64,000 bases of DNA, from positions 1-64,000 of the forward strand of contig JAJTHE010000013.1 in NCBI GenBank assembly GCA_021298815.1, read 5' to 3'. Positions 33,486 through 41,604 of this stretch are shown here, in pieces. Every line of letters starts with the position of its first letter. Position 1 is the stretch's first letter. Under the pieces are notes generated by a model that saw nothing but the letters and a program-made list of their open reading frames with translations, did not search any database and had not been told where the DNA came from. The stretch comes from Betaproteobacteria bacterium. GTDB lineage: Bacteria; Pseudomonadota; Gammaproteobacteria; Burkholderiales; CAIKXV01. A program made the position numbers and the translations under genes.

Positions 33486-34871
33486 TCAGCCCAGGTAGCG
33501 CTCCAGCCGCGACAGCACCCGCTCGCGCGAGGACAGCGCGATCACCGCATCTAGCGAAGGCGTCTGCGCAGTGCCAGCCACGATCGCGCGCAGCGGCATC
33601 ATCAGCTGCGGCAGCTTCAGCGAATGCTTTGCCGCGCTGCGCTTGACCAGCCCGCCGATCTCCTCGCGCGACCAGGTGAGCATCGCCAGGTCGCTGGCGA
33701 GTTCGCGCAGCGGCCCGCGCACCGCGTCGGTCAGGTGCTGCGCCAGCAGTTCGGGCGTCGGCTCGGCCGGCGCGTAGAGCAGCCGTGCCCCGTCGGCCAG
33801 TTCCACCAGCGTGCGTGCACGGTCCTTGAACAGCTTCACCGCCTCCATCGGCAGCGGCCCGTCCACCAGCGACACCCCCGAGGCCTCGAGTCGCTGCGCG
33901 ACCTCGCGGCCGAGGCGCGCATCGTCGGCAACCTTGATGTACTCGTGGTTCATCCAGCCCAGCTTCTCGGGGTTGAACTGCGCCGGCGAGCGGCTGATGT
34001 GGCGCAGGTCGAACCACTCCACGAGCTGGTCGACGCTGAACACCTCCTCGTCGCCATGCGACCAGCCAAGCCGCGCAAGGTAGTTGACCAGTGCCTCGGG
34101 CAGGTAGCCCTCCTCGTGGTACTGCGTCACGCTGACCGCGCCGTGGCGCTTGGACAGCCGCTCGCCGTCGGCGCCGAGGATCATCGGCACGTGCGCGAAC
34201 TGCGGCAGGCTGGCACCGAGCGCCCGGTAGACGTTGATCTGCCGGGGCGTGTTGTTCACATGGTCGTCGCCGCGGATCACGTGCGTGATGTTCATGTCGA
34301 GGTCGTCGACCACAACGCCGAAGTTGTAGGTGGGCACGCCATCGGCACGCAGGATCACGAAATCGTCGAGTTCGGCATTGGCGAACGAGATCGGCCCCTT
34401 GACCAGGTCGTTGAAGATGACGTCGCCGCCGATCGGGTTCTTCAGGCGCACCACCGGCGGCACGTCCGGCGGCGGCGTGCGCTTCGAGTCGCGCCAGCGC
34501 CCGTCGTAGCGCGGCTTCTCGCCGCGCGCGCGCTGCGCCTCGCGCATCTCGTCCAGTTCCTGCTTCGTCGCGTAGCAGTAGTACGCATGGCCTTCGCGGA
34601 TCATCCGCTCGGCGATCTCCTGGTAGCGCGACAGGCGCTGCATCTGGAACTCCGGGCCTTCGTCCCAGTCGATGCCGAGCCAGGACAACCCGTCGAGGAT
34701 CGCCTGCACCGACGCCTGCGTGGATCGCTCGAGGTCGGTGTCCTCGATGCGCAGCACGAACTTGCCGCCGTGCTTGCGCGCATAGGCCCACGAGAACAGC
34801 GCGGTGCGCGCACCGCCGATGTGGAGGTAGCCCGTCGGGCTGGGGGCGAATCGGGTACGGATCGTGGTCAT
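33486..34871 (-). CDS. gltX: Glutamate-tRNA ligase (GluRS)
   Basis: Class I synthetase of 461 residues charging tRNA-Glu, whose gene lies less than 2 kb away. HIGH motif SPTGYLHIGGARTALF near residue 12, LRIEDTDLERST, and the KMSKS equivalent GERLSKRHGAVSV. The C-terminal helical anticodon domain is complete. The position of a discriminating GluRS with a single gltX copy is as expected. Convergent with the M20 hydrolase (20 bases between stops). Confidence 0.96.
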   Translation of the reverse strand: MTTIRTRFAPSPTGYLHIGGARTALFSWAYARKHGGKFVLRIEDTDLERSTQASVQAILDGLSWLGIDWDEGPEFQMQRLSRYQEIAERMIREGHAYYCYATKQELDEMREAQRARGEKPRYDGRWRDSKRTPPPDVPPVVRLKNPIGGDVIFNDLVKGPISFANAELDDFVILRADGVPTYNFGVVVDDLDMNITHVIRGDDHVNNTPRQINVYRALGASLPQFAHVPMILGADGERLSKRHGAVSVTQYHEEGYLPEALVNYLARLGWSHGDEEVFSVDQLVEWFDLRHISRSPAQFNPEKLGWMNHEYIKVADDARLGREVAQRLEASGVSLVDGPLPMEAVKLFKDRARTLVELADGARLLYAPAEPTPELLAQHLTDAVRGPLRELASDLAMLTWSREEIGGLVKRSAAKHSLKLPQLMMPLRAIVAGTAQTPSLDAVIALSSRERVLSRLERYLG

Positions 34872-34914
34872 CGTCTGCAGTCTGTCGCGTTCTAGTGGCG
34901 CAGGTGGCCGGGGT

Positions 34915-35907
34915 TCATTCGACGCGCACTTTCGCGCCGTCGATCACCTTCTTCCAGCGCGCGGTCTCGCTGCGGATCCGTTCGGCGAACTGGGCCTGCG
35001 TTGATCCGACCACCTGTGCACCCTGGCTCAGGAAGAAGTCGCGCACCCTGGGCTGCTTCAGCACCGCCACCGTGTCCGTGTGCAGCCGGCCGAGGATATC
35101 CTGCGGCACGGCGGCCGGTGCCCACAAGCCCAGCCACACCACCGCCTCGAACGCACCGAGGCCGAGTTCGGCTGCCGTGGGCACGTCCGGCAACACTGGC
35201 GAGCGCACCGGCGCCGCGACGGCCAGCGCGCGCAGCTTGCCCGCCTTCACCATCGGCAGCGCGGTCAGCACCACGTCGAACATCATCGAGATGTGCCCGC
35301 CCAGCAGGTCGTTGGTGGCGAAGGCAGAACCCTTGTACGGCACATGCTGCATGCGGATCCCGGTCACCGCCTGCAGCATCTCGCCCGCCAGGTGGTTGTT
35401 GGTGCCGTTGCCGTTCGATCCGAAGGTCAGTTCGCCCGGGCGCTTCTTCGCCAGCGCGACCAGTTCCTTCAGCGTCTTCACCGGCAGCGCAGCGTTGATC
35501 ACCAGCACGTTGGGCGTGTTGGCGATCTCGGTGATCGCGGCGAAATCCTTGACCGGATCGTATCCCGGCTTCGCGTACAGGCTGGGCGCGATCGCATGCG
35601 TGCTGACCGAACCGATGGTCAGCGTGTACCCGTCGGGCAGCGCGCGCGCCCCCAGTTCAGTGCCGATGGTTCCGCCCGCCCCGGGACGGTTGTCGATCAC
35701 CACGGGCTGCCCCCATGTCTCGGACAGGCGCTGCCCCACCTGCCGGGCCGCAAGGTCGGTCACGCCTGCCGCCGGGAACGGCACCACGATTCGTACCGGC
35801 TTGGAAGGATAGCGATCCTGTGCCCAGGCAACGGCCGGCACGGCGAACGCAGACAGCAGGGACAGCGTGGCTGCGGCCAGGGCGGCCGGGGAAGTGCGAA
35901 CGGGCAT
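34915..35907 (-). CDS. Bug/TctC-family solute-binding protein
   Basis: 330 residues: signal peptide (about 1-29, ending AVAWAQ), then YPSKPVRIVVPFPAAGVTDL, VIDNRPGAGGTIGTELGA, GELTFGSNGNGTNNHLAGEM, QHVPYKGSAFATNDLL and LGLWAPAAVPQDILGRL. Orphan receptor without membrane subunits nearby. GGAG eight bases before the ATG. It lies directly upstream of gltX on the same strand with a 43-base gap, which probably reflects chance proximity rather than function. Confidence 0.9.
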   Translation of the reverse strand: MPVRTSPAALAAATLSLLSAFAVPAVAWAQDRYPSKPVRIVVPFPAAGVTDLAARQVGQRLSETWGQPVVIDNRPGAGGTIGTELGARALPDGYTLTIGSVSTHAIAPSLYAKPGYDPVKDFAAITEIANTPNVLVINAALPVKTLKELVALAKKRPGELTFGSNGNGTNNHLAGEMLQAVTGIRMQHVPYKGSAFATNDLLGGHISMMFDVVLTALPMVKAGKLRALAVAAPVRSPVLPDVPTAAELGLGAFEAVVWLGLWAPAAVPQDILGRLHTDTVAVLKQPRVRDFFLSQGAQVVGSTQAQFAERIRSETARWKKVIDGAKVRVE

Positions 35908-35976
35908 CTGCAGGGCTCCAGGATGATGCGGTGCGGCGGGGAGCCAGATTCTAGACGATGCGCAGGCAGCGGCCGA

Positions 35977-36006
35977 TTGACCGGCGGATGCATGGCGTGA
36001 TTAAAT
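35977..36006 (+). promoter_or_regulatory. promoter of tRNA-Val
   Basis: TTGACC, 18 bases, TTAAAT, with the predicted start about 12 bases ahead of the mature tRNA. The best match in the interval. Confidence 0.6.
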
Positions 36007-36024
36007 CCGCGTCCCGATGAATTC

Positions 36025-36099
36025 GGGCGGTTAGCTCAGCGGTAGAGCACTGCCTTCACACGGCAGGGGCCACTGGTTCGATCCCAGTACCGCCCACCA
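36025..36099 (+). tRNA. tRNA-Val (CAC)
   Basis: 75 bases with encoded CCA. Acceptor GGGCGGT pairs with ACCGCCC; anticodon loop TTCACAC gives CAC; T arm CTGGTTCGATCCCAG. Single gene with its own promoter. The DNA just downstream (about 36120-37040) is visibly less GC-rich than the surroundings, but I see no integrase or duplicated tRNA end. Confidence 0.97.
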
Positions 36100-36298
36100 G
36101 ACTCCCTCGCGGAATACATCAGGTGCAGGAAGCGCGATCTTCATCAAGTCGCCTGCACCACAAAGGTACCGAACGAACCTGCGTTGCCGTTCGCATTGGG
36201 TCTATCTTGCTGCACGTAGCACGTCCAGCCCCACGGCCAGCTCCGCCGCTGCCGCTACTGCCGTTCCGCTGCCTTGGCCATCCTGGCAGCAGCAAAGG

Positions 36299-36322
36299 AC
36301 AAAAGCCGCCCGAAGGCGGCTT
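36299..36322 (-). terminator. Rho-independent terminator of the barrel-protein gene
   Basis: The minus strand reads AAGCCGCC-TTCG-GGCGGCTT, with a stable TTCG loop, then TTTGTCC; it lies about 24 bases past the stop codon. The stem runs 36303-36322. Confidence 0.9.
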
Positions 36323-36345
36323 CGCGGTCCTGGCGAGAGGACAGG

Positions 36346-36885
36346 TCAGAACCTCATTCCTACGCCAACGGTGAAACCATTGGCCTTGAATCCATCCTTG
36401 TTCGCGTACTGCATGTAGTCGACATTGAGGCCAACCGCCTGCGTGACGGCATAGCTCAAGCCCGCGCCCCAGGAAAGGCTCGACTCGCTGTCGCGAATGG
36501 AACCGAAGCCCGGCGCGCTACCCGTGCCTTCGACGCGCGCAACCCCGACCCGCCCGAACACTTCAAAGCTGTCATTGAGCCTTGCTTTCGGCTTCAGATA
36601 GACGCCGACCGCGTTGTCTACCTTGAGCTTCACGCCCGAAATAGTCTGCCCGTTAACCTTCAGATCGCCGTCCCTCACGCCAAGCGCAACCATTCCTTCA
36701 ACGGCAAGATTCCGTTGCAGATCGAAGCCGACAATCGCTCTGATCGCATTTGGCTTGCCCTTGAACTCGTTGCCATTCACATTCTGCTTGGCAGTCAGCC
36801 ATGTGTAGCCGACTTCTCCATACAGTTGGGCGTGTGCGCTCGTGGCGAGGAGTGCGAGCACGGACGCGAGGATGGTTTTCTTCAT
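36346..36885 (-). CDS. Outer-membrane beta-barrel protein (OmpA/OprF-barrel-like)
   Basis: 179 residues: signal peptide MKKTILASVLALLATSAHAQ, then amphipathic strands starting LYGEVGYTWLTAK and ending in the OMP-type terminal strand TVGVGMRF with C-terminal Phe. The size fits an eight-stranded barrel. GAGGTCACC precedes the chosen ATG; the frame is open 19 codons upstream without a good site. The gene is less GC-rich and uses more A/T-ending codons than its neighbours, so recent acquisition or high expression is possible. It has its own terminator and a structured leader (inverted repeat at 36902-36947). Confidence 0.85.
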   Translation of the reverse strand: MKKTILASVLALLATSAHAQLYGEVGYTWLTAKQNVNGNEFKGKPNAIRAIVGFDLQRNLAVEGMVALGVRDGDLKVNGQTISGVKLKVDNAVGVYLKPKARLNDSFEVFGRVGVARVEGTGSAPGFGSIRDSESSLSWGAGLSYAVTQAVGLNVDYMQYANKDGFKANGFTVGVGMRF

Positions 36886-36901
36886 GGTGACCTCTTTGTC
36901 T

Positions 36902-36947
36902 AGATTGTGGAAGTGTTTCTTGAAGTTCATGTGAATTACCACAATCT
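36902..36947. repeat. Inverted repeat in the barrel-gene leader
   Basis: AGATTGTGG and CCACAATCT form perfect 9-base arms with 28 bases between, 16 bases upstream of the barrel-protein start. In RNA this would bring a hairpin close to the ribosome site. A separate perfect palindrome TGTTATAACA lies at 36961-36970. Together they may be regulatory, but no known motif is recognised. Confidence 0.6.
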
Positions 36948-37171
36948 CACTCTAGCACATTGTTATAACAGCACTTTCATTATCGTTTACTTGAAAGTCT
37001 ACGAACGGACAGGAGTGTTGCGAATTCCGCACACCCACCAGATGCTTGCAAACGCCAAAGAGCGCGCAGCAGGCGCGTCTCGACCTTGGCGGCATGGCCG
37101 ATACCGGATGCGTGCGCCCATCGGCAACTGAACGCTCGGCAGATGAGGCTCGCGATGAATGCGCTTCTTCA

Positions 37172-39403
37172 TCAGAACTTCGCCTGCATCCCCAGCGTGA
37201 AGGTGCGCGGCATGCCCGGCGACACCCAGGTGCTCTGGAACGAGTTCGTGTAGTACGTCCGATCGAACACGTTGTCGATGTCCAGGGACAGCCGCACCGT
37301 CGGCGTCACCCGCCAGTAGGCGACGATCTTCGCAAGCGCATAGGCCGGCAGGTCGAACTCCGGCGTGCCCGCAGCGGCGTCGGCGGCCGTGCGCGCCTGC
37401 CCGAGGCGCCTGCCCGAGTAGGTCACGCCCCCGCCCAGGCCGTAGCGACCGCCGTCGGCCAGCAGCCCTTCGTAGACCAGCAGCACGCTGCCGTTCACCT
37501 TCGGTATGTTGAGCAGCCGCGAGCCAACCTGCAGCGTGTTGTCGCGCGAGACCTCGGCATCGATGTAGGAGAAGCTCGCGTTGATGCGCCAGGACCGGTT
37601 GAGCATGCCGGTCATGTCGAGGTCCATGCCGCGGCTGCGCACTTCGCCCGCCGCCACGGAGAATCCTGCGTTCACCGGGTCGCCGGTGAGCACGTTCTTC
37701 TTGCGGATATCGTAGAACGCCAGCGTCGCGCCGAGCGAGCGGCTGGCGTTCTCCCACTTGGTGCCGGCCTCGAAGGCGGTGCCCGACTCGGGGTCGAAAG
37801 CGGCGCCCGCCGCGCTGGCGCCGGTGTTCGGCCGGAACGACTTGCCGGCATTGGCGAACATCGTCCACTGTGCGTTCGGCAGGTAGCTCACGCCGATCCG
37901 CGGCGAGGTGGCGCCCGGGCTCTGGTCGGTGCGCACGTTGGTGCGCCGGTTCTGCAGCGACTGCTCGTAGTTGTCGACGCGCAGGCCGGCCAGCACGCGC
38001 CAGTGCTGCCCGATGGACACCGTGTCCTGCACGTAGAAGGCGACGCTGGTCTGCTCCTCGCGCGTGTTCGTGTTCGGCAGCAGCGCCGGCTGGGCCTGGC
38101 CGTAGACCGGGTTGAAGATGTTGATCGAATACGGCGACGCGTTGTTCGGATTCACCCGCAGCATCAGCTGGTCGATGTCGAAGCGATAGGTCGCGACCCC
38201 CGCCAGCAGCTCGTGCTGCACGCCCCCGGCCAGGAAGCGCCCGATCACCTCGCCCTGCAGGGACACGTCCTCCGATGTGTAGTCGCGGAACCGCCGCTGC
38301 CGGCGCAGCGTCTGCAGGTCTGGCTGCAGCGCCGGCTGGGCCTCGGTCGAGAAGCCGCGCAGCGAGCCGCGCTTGTAGGCGAACGCGAACCGGGTCGTCC
38401 ATTCGGCGTTGAGGTCGTGTTCGAGCACGACCTGGTGCGTGTCGTTCTCGACCCGCACGTCCCCGTCGATCGGCTCGCCGAGGAAGCGCGAGCGCGGCAC
38501 CGCGCCCAGCCGGTTGTTGACCGCCACCACCCCGCGGTCCAGGGGCGTCCGATGGCGCAGGAATTCGCCGGTGTAGTCGAGGCGGGTCGTGCCGGACACG
38601 CGCCAGGTCAGCGCCGGGGCGACCAGCCAGCGCTGCGTCTGGACGAAATCGCGGAAGCTGTCCCGGTCCTCGAGCGCCACGTTCAACCGGTAGGCTACGT
38701 TCTCTCCCAGCGGCCCGGTCGAGTCGAGGGCCGTGCGGTAGAAGTCGTAGCTGCCGACATAGGCTTCGATCGAATGCGCCGGCTTCCAGAGCGGCCGCTT
38801 GGTCACGATGTTCAGCGTGCCGCCTGGCTCGCTGGTGCCGTACAGCGACGCCGTCGGCCCCTTCAGGAACTCGATGCGCTCGACGTTGGCGGTGTCGCGC
38901 GGTGCGTTGAAGCCGCGGTTGCTGGAGAACCCGTTGAGCAGCAGCGGCATGCCGTTGTTGACGTCCCCGGCCAGGCCGCGGATCGCGATGTTGTCCCACA
39001 GCCCGCCGAAGCTGTTCTGCCGGGACACGCCGCCGACGAAATCCAGCGTGTCGTCGATGCGGGTGGCACCGAGGTCATCCAGCGTCTGGCGCGACATCAC
39101 GCGCACCGCCTGGGGAAGTTCGCGCAGGGGCAGGTCGGTGCGTGCCCCGCTCGCCTCCTCGGCGTGGTACGCCCCCGACTGGCGGCGGCCGACGACCTCG
39201 ATCGCGGGCAGTTCCCTGCTGGCGGTCGACGGGGCTACGGCCACGACGCTCGCCGCAGGCGCTGCCGTGGCAGCCGGCGCAGACGGGGTTTTCACGGCCG
39301 GCGGTTGCGCGGCGGACTGCGCCGCTACCGGGAGGGTCCAGGCGCCGGACAGCGCGAGCGCGAGCAGGGTCGGACGAAGCGGATGACGGGTGGGGACGGC
39401 CAC
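37172..39403 (-). CDS. TonB-dependent siderophore-type receptor
   Basis: Outer-membrane receptor of about 743 residues. After the signal peptide (about 1-29) comes a region of Ala/Pro-rich sequence and a plug domain: ELPAIEVVGRRQSGAYH (TonB box region), LPQAVRVMSRQTLDDLGA, NIAIRGLAGDVNNGMPLLLN, VERIEFLKGPTASLYGTSEP, GGTLNIVTKRP. The 22-strand barrel ends RTFTLGMQAKF with terminal Phe. The plug sequence is that of ferrisiderophore receptors (FhuA/FpvA class). A GTG start with GGAGG eight bases upstream fits best. It may work with the DUF4198 periplasmic protein encoded upstream on the same strand. Confidence 0.92.
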   Translation of the reverse strand: MAVPTRHPLRPTLLALALSGAWTLPVAAQSAAQPPAVKTPSAPAATAAPAASVVAVAPSTASRELPAIEVVGRRQSGAYHAEEASGARTDLPLRELPQAVRVMSRQTLDDLGATRIDDTLDFVGGVSRQNSFGGLWDNIAIRGLAGDVNNGMPLLLNGFSSNRGFNAPRDTANVERIEFLKGPTASLYGTSEPGGTLNIVTKRPLWKPAHSIEAYVGSYDFYRTALDSTGPLGENVAYRLNVALEDRDSFRDFVQTQRWLVAPALTWRVSGTTRLDYTGEFLRHRTPLDRGVVAVNNRLGAVPRSRFLGEPIDGDVRVENDTHQVVLEHDLNAEWTTRFAFAYKRGSLRGFSTEAQPALQPDLQTLRRQRRFRDYTSEDVSLQGEVIGRFLAGGVQHELLAGVATYRFDIDQLMLRVNPNNASPYSINIFNPVYGQAQPALLPNTNTREEQTSVAFYVQDTVSIGQHWRVLAGLRVDNYEQSLQNRRTNVRTDQSPGATSPRIGVSYLPNAQWTMFANAGKSFRPNTGASAAGAAFDPESGTAFEAGTKWENASRSLGATLAFYDIRKKNVLTGDPVNAGFSVAAGEVRSRGMDLDMTGMLNRSWRINASFSYIDAEVSRDNTLQVGSRLLNIPKVNGSVLLVYEGLLADGGRYGLGGGVTYSGRRLGQARTAADAAAGTPEFDLPAYALAKIVAYWRVTPTVRLSLDIDNVFDRTYYTNSFQSTWVSPGMPRTFTLGMQAKF

Positions 39404-39530
39404 GGGAAATGCCTCCAGGAAACGGGGACGAGTGGGAGCCCCGCCCTTGCCGCGGACGGGGTACGGACTACAGCGGTGCAACAGGTGGCGTGCGCGATCG
39501 CGCAGGCGCGATGGATCGCCGCGGCGGCGG

Positions 39531-40268
39531 CTACTCCGGACCGTGCTCGAGCGAGAAGGTCAGCGTGGCGTGCAGGCCGTTCTTGCTGGCCCTGGCCGGG
39601 TCTTCAGGCGGCGCGTCGTAGCTCGCGGCGATCACGTTCAGGCCCTGGTTGCGCACGCGGAAGGTGAACAGCCCGTCCTTGCCGGTGATCGCAGGCTTCG
39701 CGTCCGGGTCCGTCACGTAGTCGCGGATCACGCGGGCACCGGCCACCGGCTTGCCGTTGAACAGCACGCGCACGGTCATCTGCTCGTTCATGTGCTGGGG
39801 CAGCACCGGCTTGACCGGTACCACCTGCAGCACCTGGCCCGGCAGCGGCCCGAGCGGCGCCTTCAGCGGCCCGGTCAGGCGCACCGCGTACTTGATGTAG
39901 CGGCCGCTCTCCTTCGCGTCCGGGACTTCGTCGCGACCCTTGGCCACCCACTTGCCGTCGCCCTGCTTGCTCCAGAAGCCGTTGTCGAGGACCACCGCGA
40001 CCACCGAGGGCTTCGCCGACAGGTCGAGCAGCACCAGGTGGTCGGTCTTGCGCAGCCCGGTCTTCACCGGGTTCCCGGTGGCATCGAAGGCACTCACTTC
40101 GCGGATGCGCTCGAAGCGCCGGATCATGTCCAGGTCTTCGGCGCCATGGCCGTACACCACCGCCATCTCGCCCGACCGCTGCGCCATCCACACCCCGTGG
40201 GCACTGGCCTGCCCCATCGCCGCCGCCATCAACAACGCGGCCAGCGCGCCGATCGATCCCCGCCCCAT
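39531..40268 (-). CDS. DUF4198 periplasmic protein
   Basis: 245 residues: signal peptide (about 1-23, ending GQASA) followed immediately by HGVW, the family's conserved mature N-terminus beginning with His. A two-part beta-rich body contains VVYGHGAEDLDMI, YIKYAVRLTGP and the Ig-like tail VLFNGKPVAGARVI, GLFTFRVRNQGLNVIAASY. DUF4198 proteins are often coded beside TonB receptors and have been linked to metal uptake. Here it lies 127 bases upstream of a TonB receptor on the same strand. Metal or ligand not determinable. Confidence 0.85.
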   Translation of the reverse strand: MGRGSIGALAALLMAAAMGQASAHGVWMAQRSGEMAVVYGHGAEDLDMIRRFERIREVSAFDATGNPVKTGLRKTDHLVLLDLSAKPSVVAVVLDNGFWSKQGDGKWVAKGRDEVPDAKESGRYIKYAVRLTGPLKAPLGPLPGQVLQVVPVKPVLPQHMNEQMTVRVLFNGKPVAGARVIRDYVTDPDAKPAITGKDGLFTFRVRNQGLNVIAASYDAPPEDPARASKNGLHATLTFSLEHGPE

Positions 40269-40432
40269 TCCGTCCCCCGTTCCCCGTCCCCCCGCGCATT
40301 CTGCGGAGCGCCTCTGATGCAACCGGGTGGCGAGTATAGGGAAGCCCCTCGCGCAAGGCAACCCTGTTGCACGAACTGAAGGCAGGCCGCGCGCCGGTCC
40401 CGGTCAGCGCCGCGCAGGTCCCAGGGGGCCGT

Positions 40433-40861
40433 TCAGGACTGCAGCGCCTTGCGGTCGTTCAGCGCCAGCCAGCCGCGCACGATCCGGTAGGTGGCCCAGA
40501 TGCCGAGCGCGAACAGGCCGAGGGCCCAGGTGACGAACCCGACCAGCACCAGCGTGAGCGGCACCGAGACCAACACCACCAGCGTCGCCCAGAGCACGGC
40601 ATACCAGAAGGTGCGAATCTGCCAGCGGAAATGCGACTCGAGCCAGGTACCCGCAGCCTCGCCGCGCTTCACGTAGCTGATCACCACCGCGATGATCGAC
40701 GGCCAGCCGAACAGGAAGGCGCCGATGATGGTGGCCGCGCCGAATGCGCCGATCACCAGCGACAGCGCGTGCAACCCGTAGACCACGTGGGTCAGCGTGA
40801 CGAGCGACGGGTCCGGCTCGACGGACGCAGTGACCGGGGCATTCATGGTTTCGGGCAGCAT
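40433..40861 (-). CDS. DUF4870-like small membrane protein
   Basis: 142 residues with four hydrophobic segments: LVTLTHVVYGLHALSLVIGA, ATIIGAFLFGWPSIIAVVIS, TFWYAVLWATLVVLVSVPLT, VGFVTWALGLFALGIWATYR. The loop YVKRGEAAGTWLESHFRWQI with its conserved 'SHFRWQIRTFW' is typical of this family of bacterial membrane proteins of unknown function. AAGGA six bases before the ATG sets the start. Confidence 0.82.
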   Translation of the reverse strand: MLPETMNAPVTASVEPDPSLVTLTHVVYGLHALSLVIGAFGAATIIGAFLFGWPSIIAVVISYVKRGEAAGTWLESHFRWQIRTFWYAVLWATLVVLVSVPLTLVLVGFVTWALGLFALGIWATYRIVRGWLALNDRKALQS

Positions 40862-40929
40862 CGTTTTCCTTTCGTGTCGTGGCCAAGGCCGTTGCAGAGG
40901 CTGGCGCAGCCTCCGTTCCCGCTGGCTGC

Positions 40930-41466
40930 TCAGCGTGGGTTGCCGAGCAGTATTCTCAGATCGCTCTCGAGTTCGGCTGCCGCAGCCTTGTCGGCGATGT
41001 ATACCGGTATCCGGTGGTCGGTCGTGGATCCCGCCAGGAACACGACGGAGACGATCCGCCCCTGCACGACGACCGCCACCACCTGTCGCTGGTGCGCGAG
41101 CATCGCCGCCTGGATCGCCGCATGCGCGGAGGGGTCGACATCCAGCCGCAGCAGTTCCACCGTGCTCTCGGGATCATGTTGCAGGCTGACCGAGCGCAGC
41201 GGTACCGGCGGCAGCAGGGGTTTCCGGGCGACGCAGTCCGGATCGGGGTTGCCGCGGGCGACACCCTTGTTCCAGTAGTCGAGGCGCGTGCGCTCCGATG
41301 CCGGAACGCCAGAGAAGCAGTGCAGGTGAAAGGTCACCTGGAGTCGCGAGCCGTCGGCCCGAGGATCCGACGACGCTGGCGCCTGCGCGAAGGCGGCACC
41401 GCCCAGGGATGCAGCCAGCAGGGCCGCCAGCGCGCCCGGGCAGCGCGGGAAGGTGGGACGCATCAT
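40930..41466 (-). CDS. Exported protein with SecDF-P1-head-like region
   Basis: 178 residues with a signal peptide (about 1-27, ending GGAAFAQ). A Cys pair (HLHCFSG and DPDCVAR) could form a disulfide. The C-terminal part, VELLRLDVDPSAHAAIQAAM, HQRQVVAVVVQGRIVSVVFL, resembles the strand-helix-strand head domain found in SecD periplasmic regions and in some stand-alone lipoproteins. This is inference. Function unknown. It precedes the DUF4870-like gene by 68 bases on the same strand. Confidence 0.7.
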   Translation of the reverse strand: MMRPTFPRCPGALAALLAASLGGAAFAQAPASSDPRADGSRLQVTFHLHCFSGVPASERTRLDYWNKGVARGNPDPDCVARKPLLPPVPLRSVSLQHDPESTVELLRLDVDPSAHAAIQAAMLAHQRQVVAVVVQGRIVSVVFLAGSTTDHRIPVYIADKAAAAELESDLRILLGNPR

Positions 41467-41506
41467 GCGTGGGGACTCGCGGATGGCAGAAAGGCACGAG
41501 CATAAC

Positions 41507-41542
41507 GTGTCCGTGTCCGTGTCCGTGTCTGCGCCTGCGTCC
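41507..41542. repeat. Hexamer tandem repeat (GTGTCC)n
   Basis: Six consecutive hexamers: GTGTCC three times, then GTGTCT, GCGCCT, GCGTCC. It lies between the tctA stop side and the start of the exported-protein gene. A very similar degenerate hexamer run begins the allantoate amidohydrolase gene at 54080. Slippage-prone and possibly length-variable between strains. Confidence 0.8.
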
Positions 41543-41604
41543 CGGCCCCAGCCACGCCGGCCTGCACGCGGTGCCCCCGCAGCCCTCGCCGCCGCGGGCC
41601 GGCA

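Noticed and set aside
36025-36345. Genomic-island attachment site at tRNA-Val
   Set aside because: No second copy of the tRNA 3' end and no integrase gene found in the window.
39404-39530. Cobalamin or other riboswitch ahead of the TonB receptor
   Set aside because: No B12-box or other conserved core found on the minus strand; the receptor plug resembles siderophore receptors instead.
37046-39667. Open frame of 873 codons on the plus strand
   Set aside because: Antisense to the TonB receptor, whose plug and barrel motifs are clear; the plus-strand translation is low-complexity.
41507-41542. CRISPR-like array
   Set aside because: Units are only 6 bp with no spacers; it is a simple tandem repeat.
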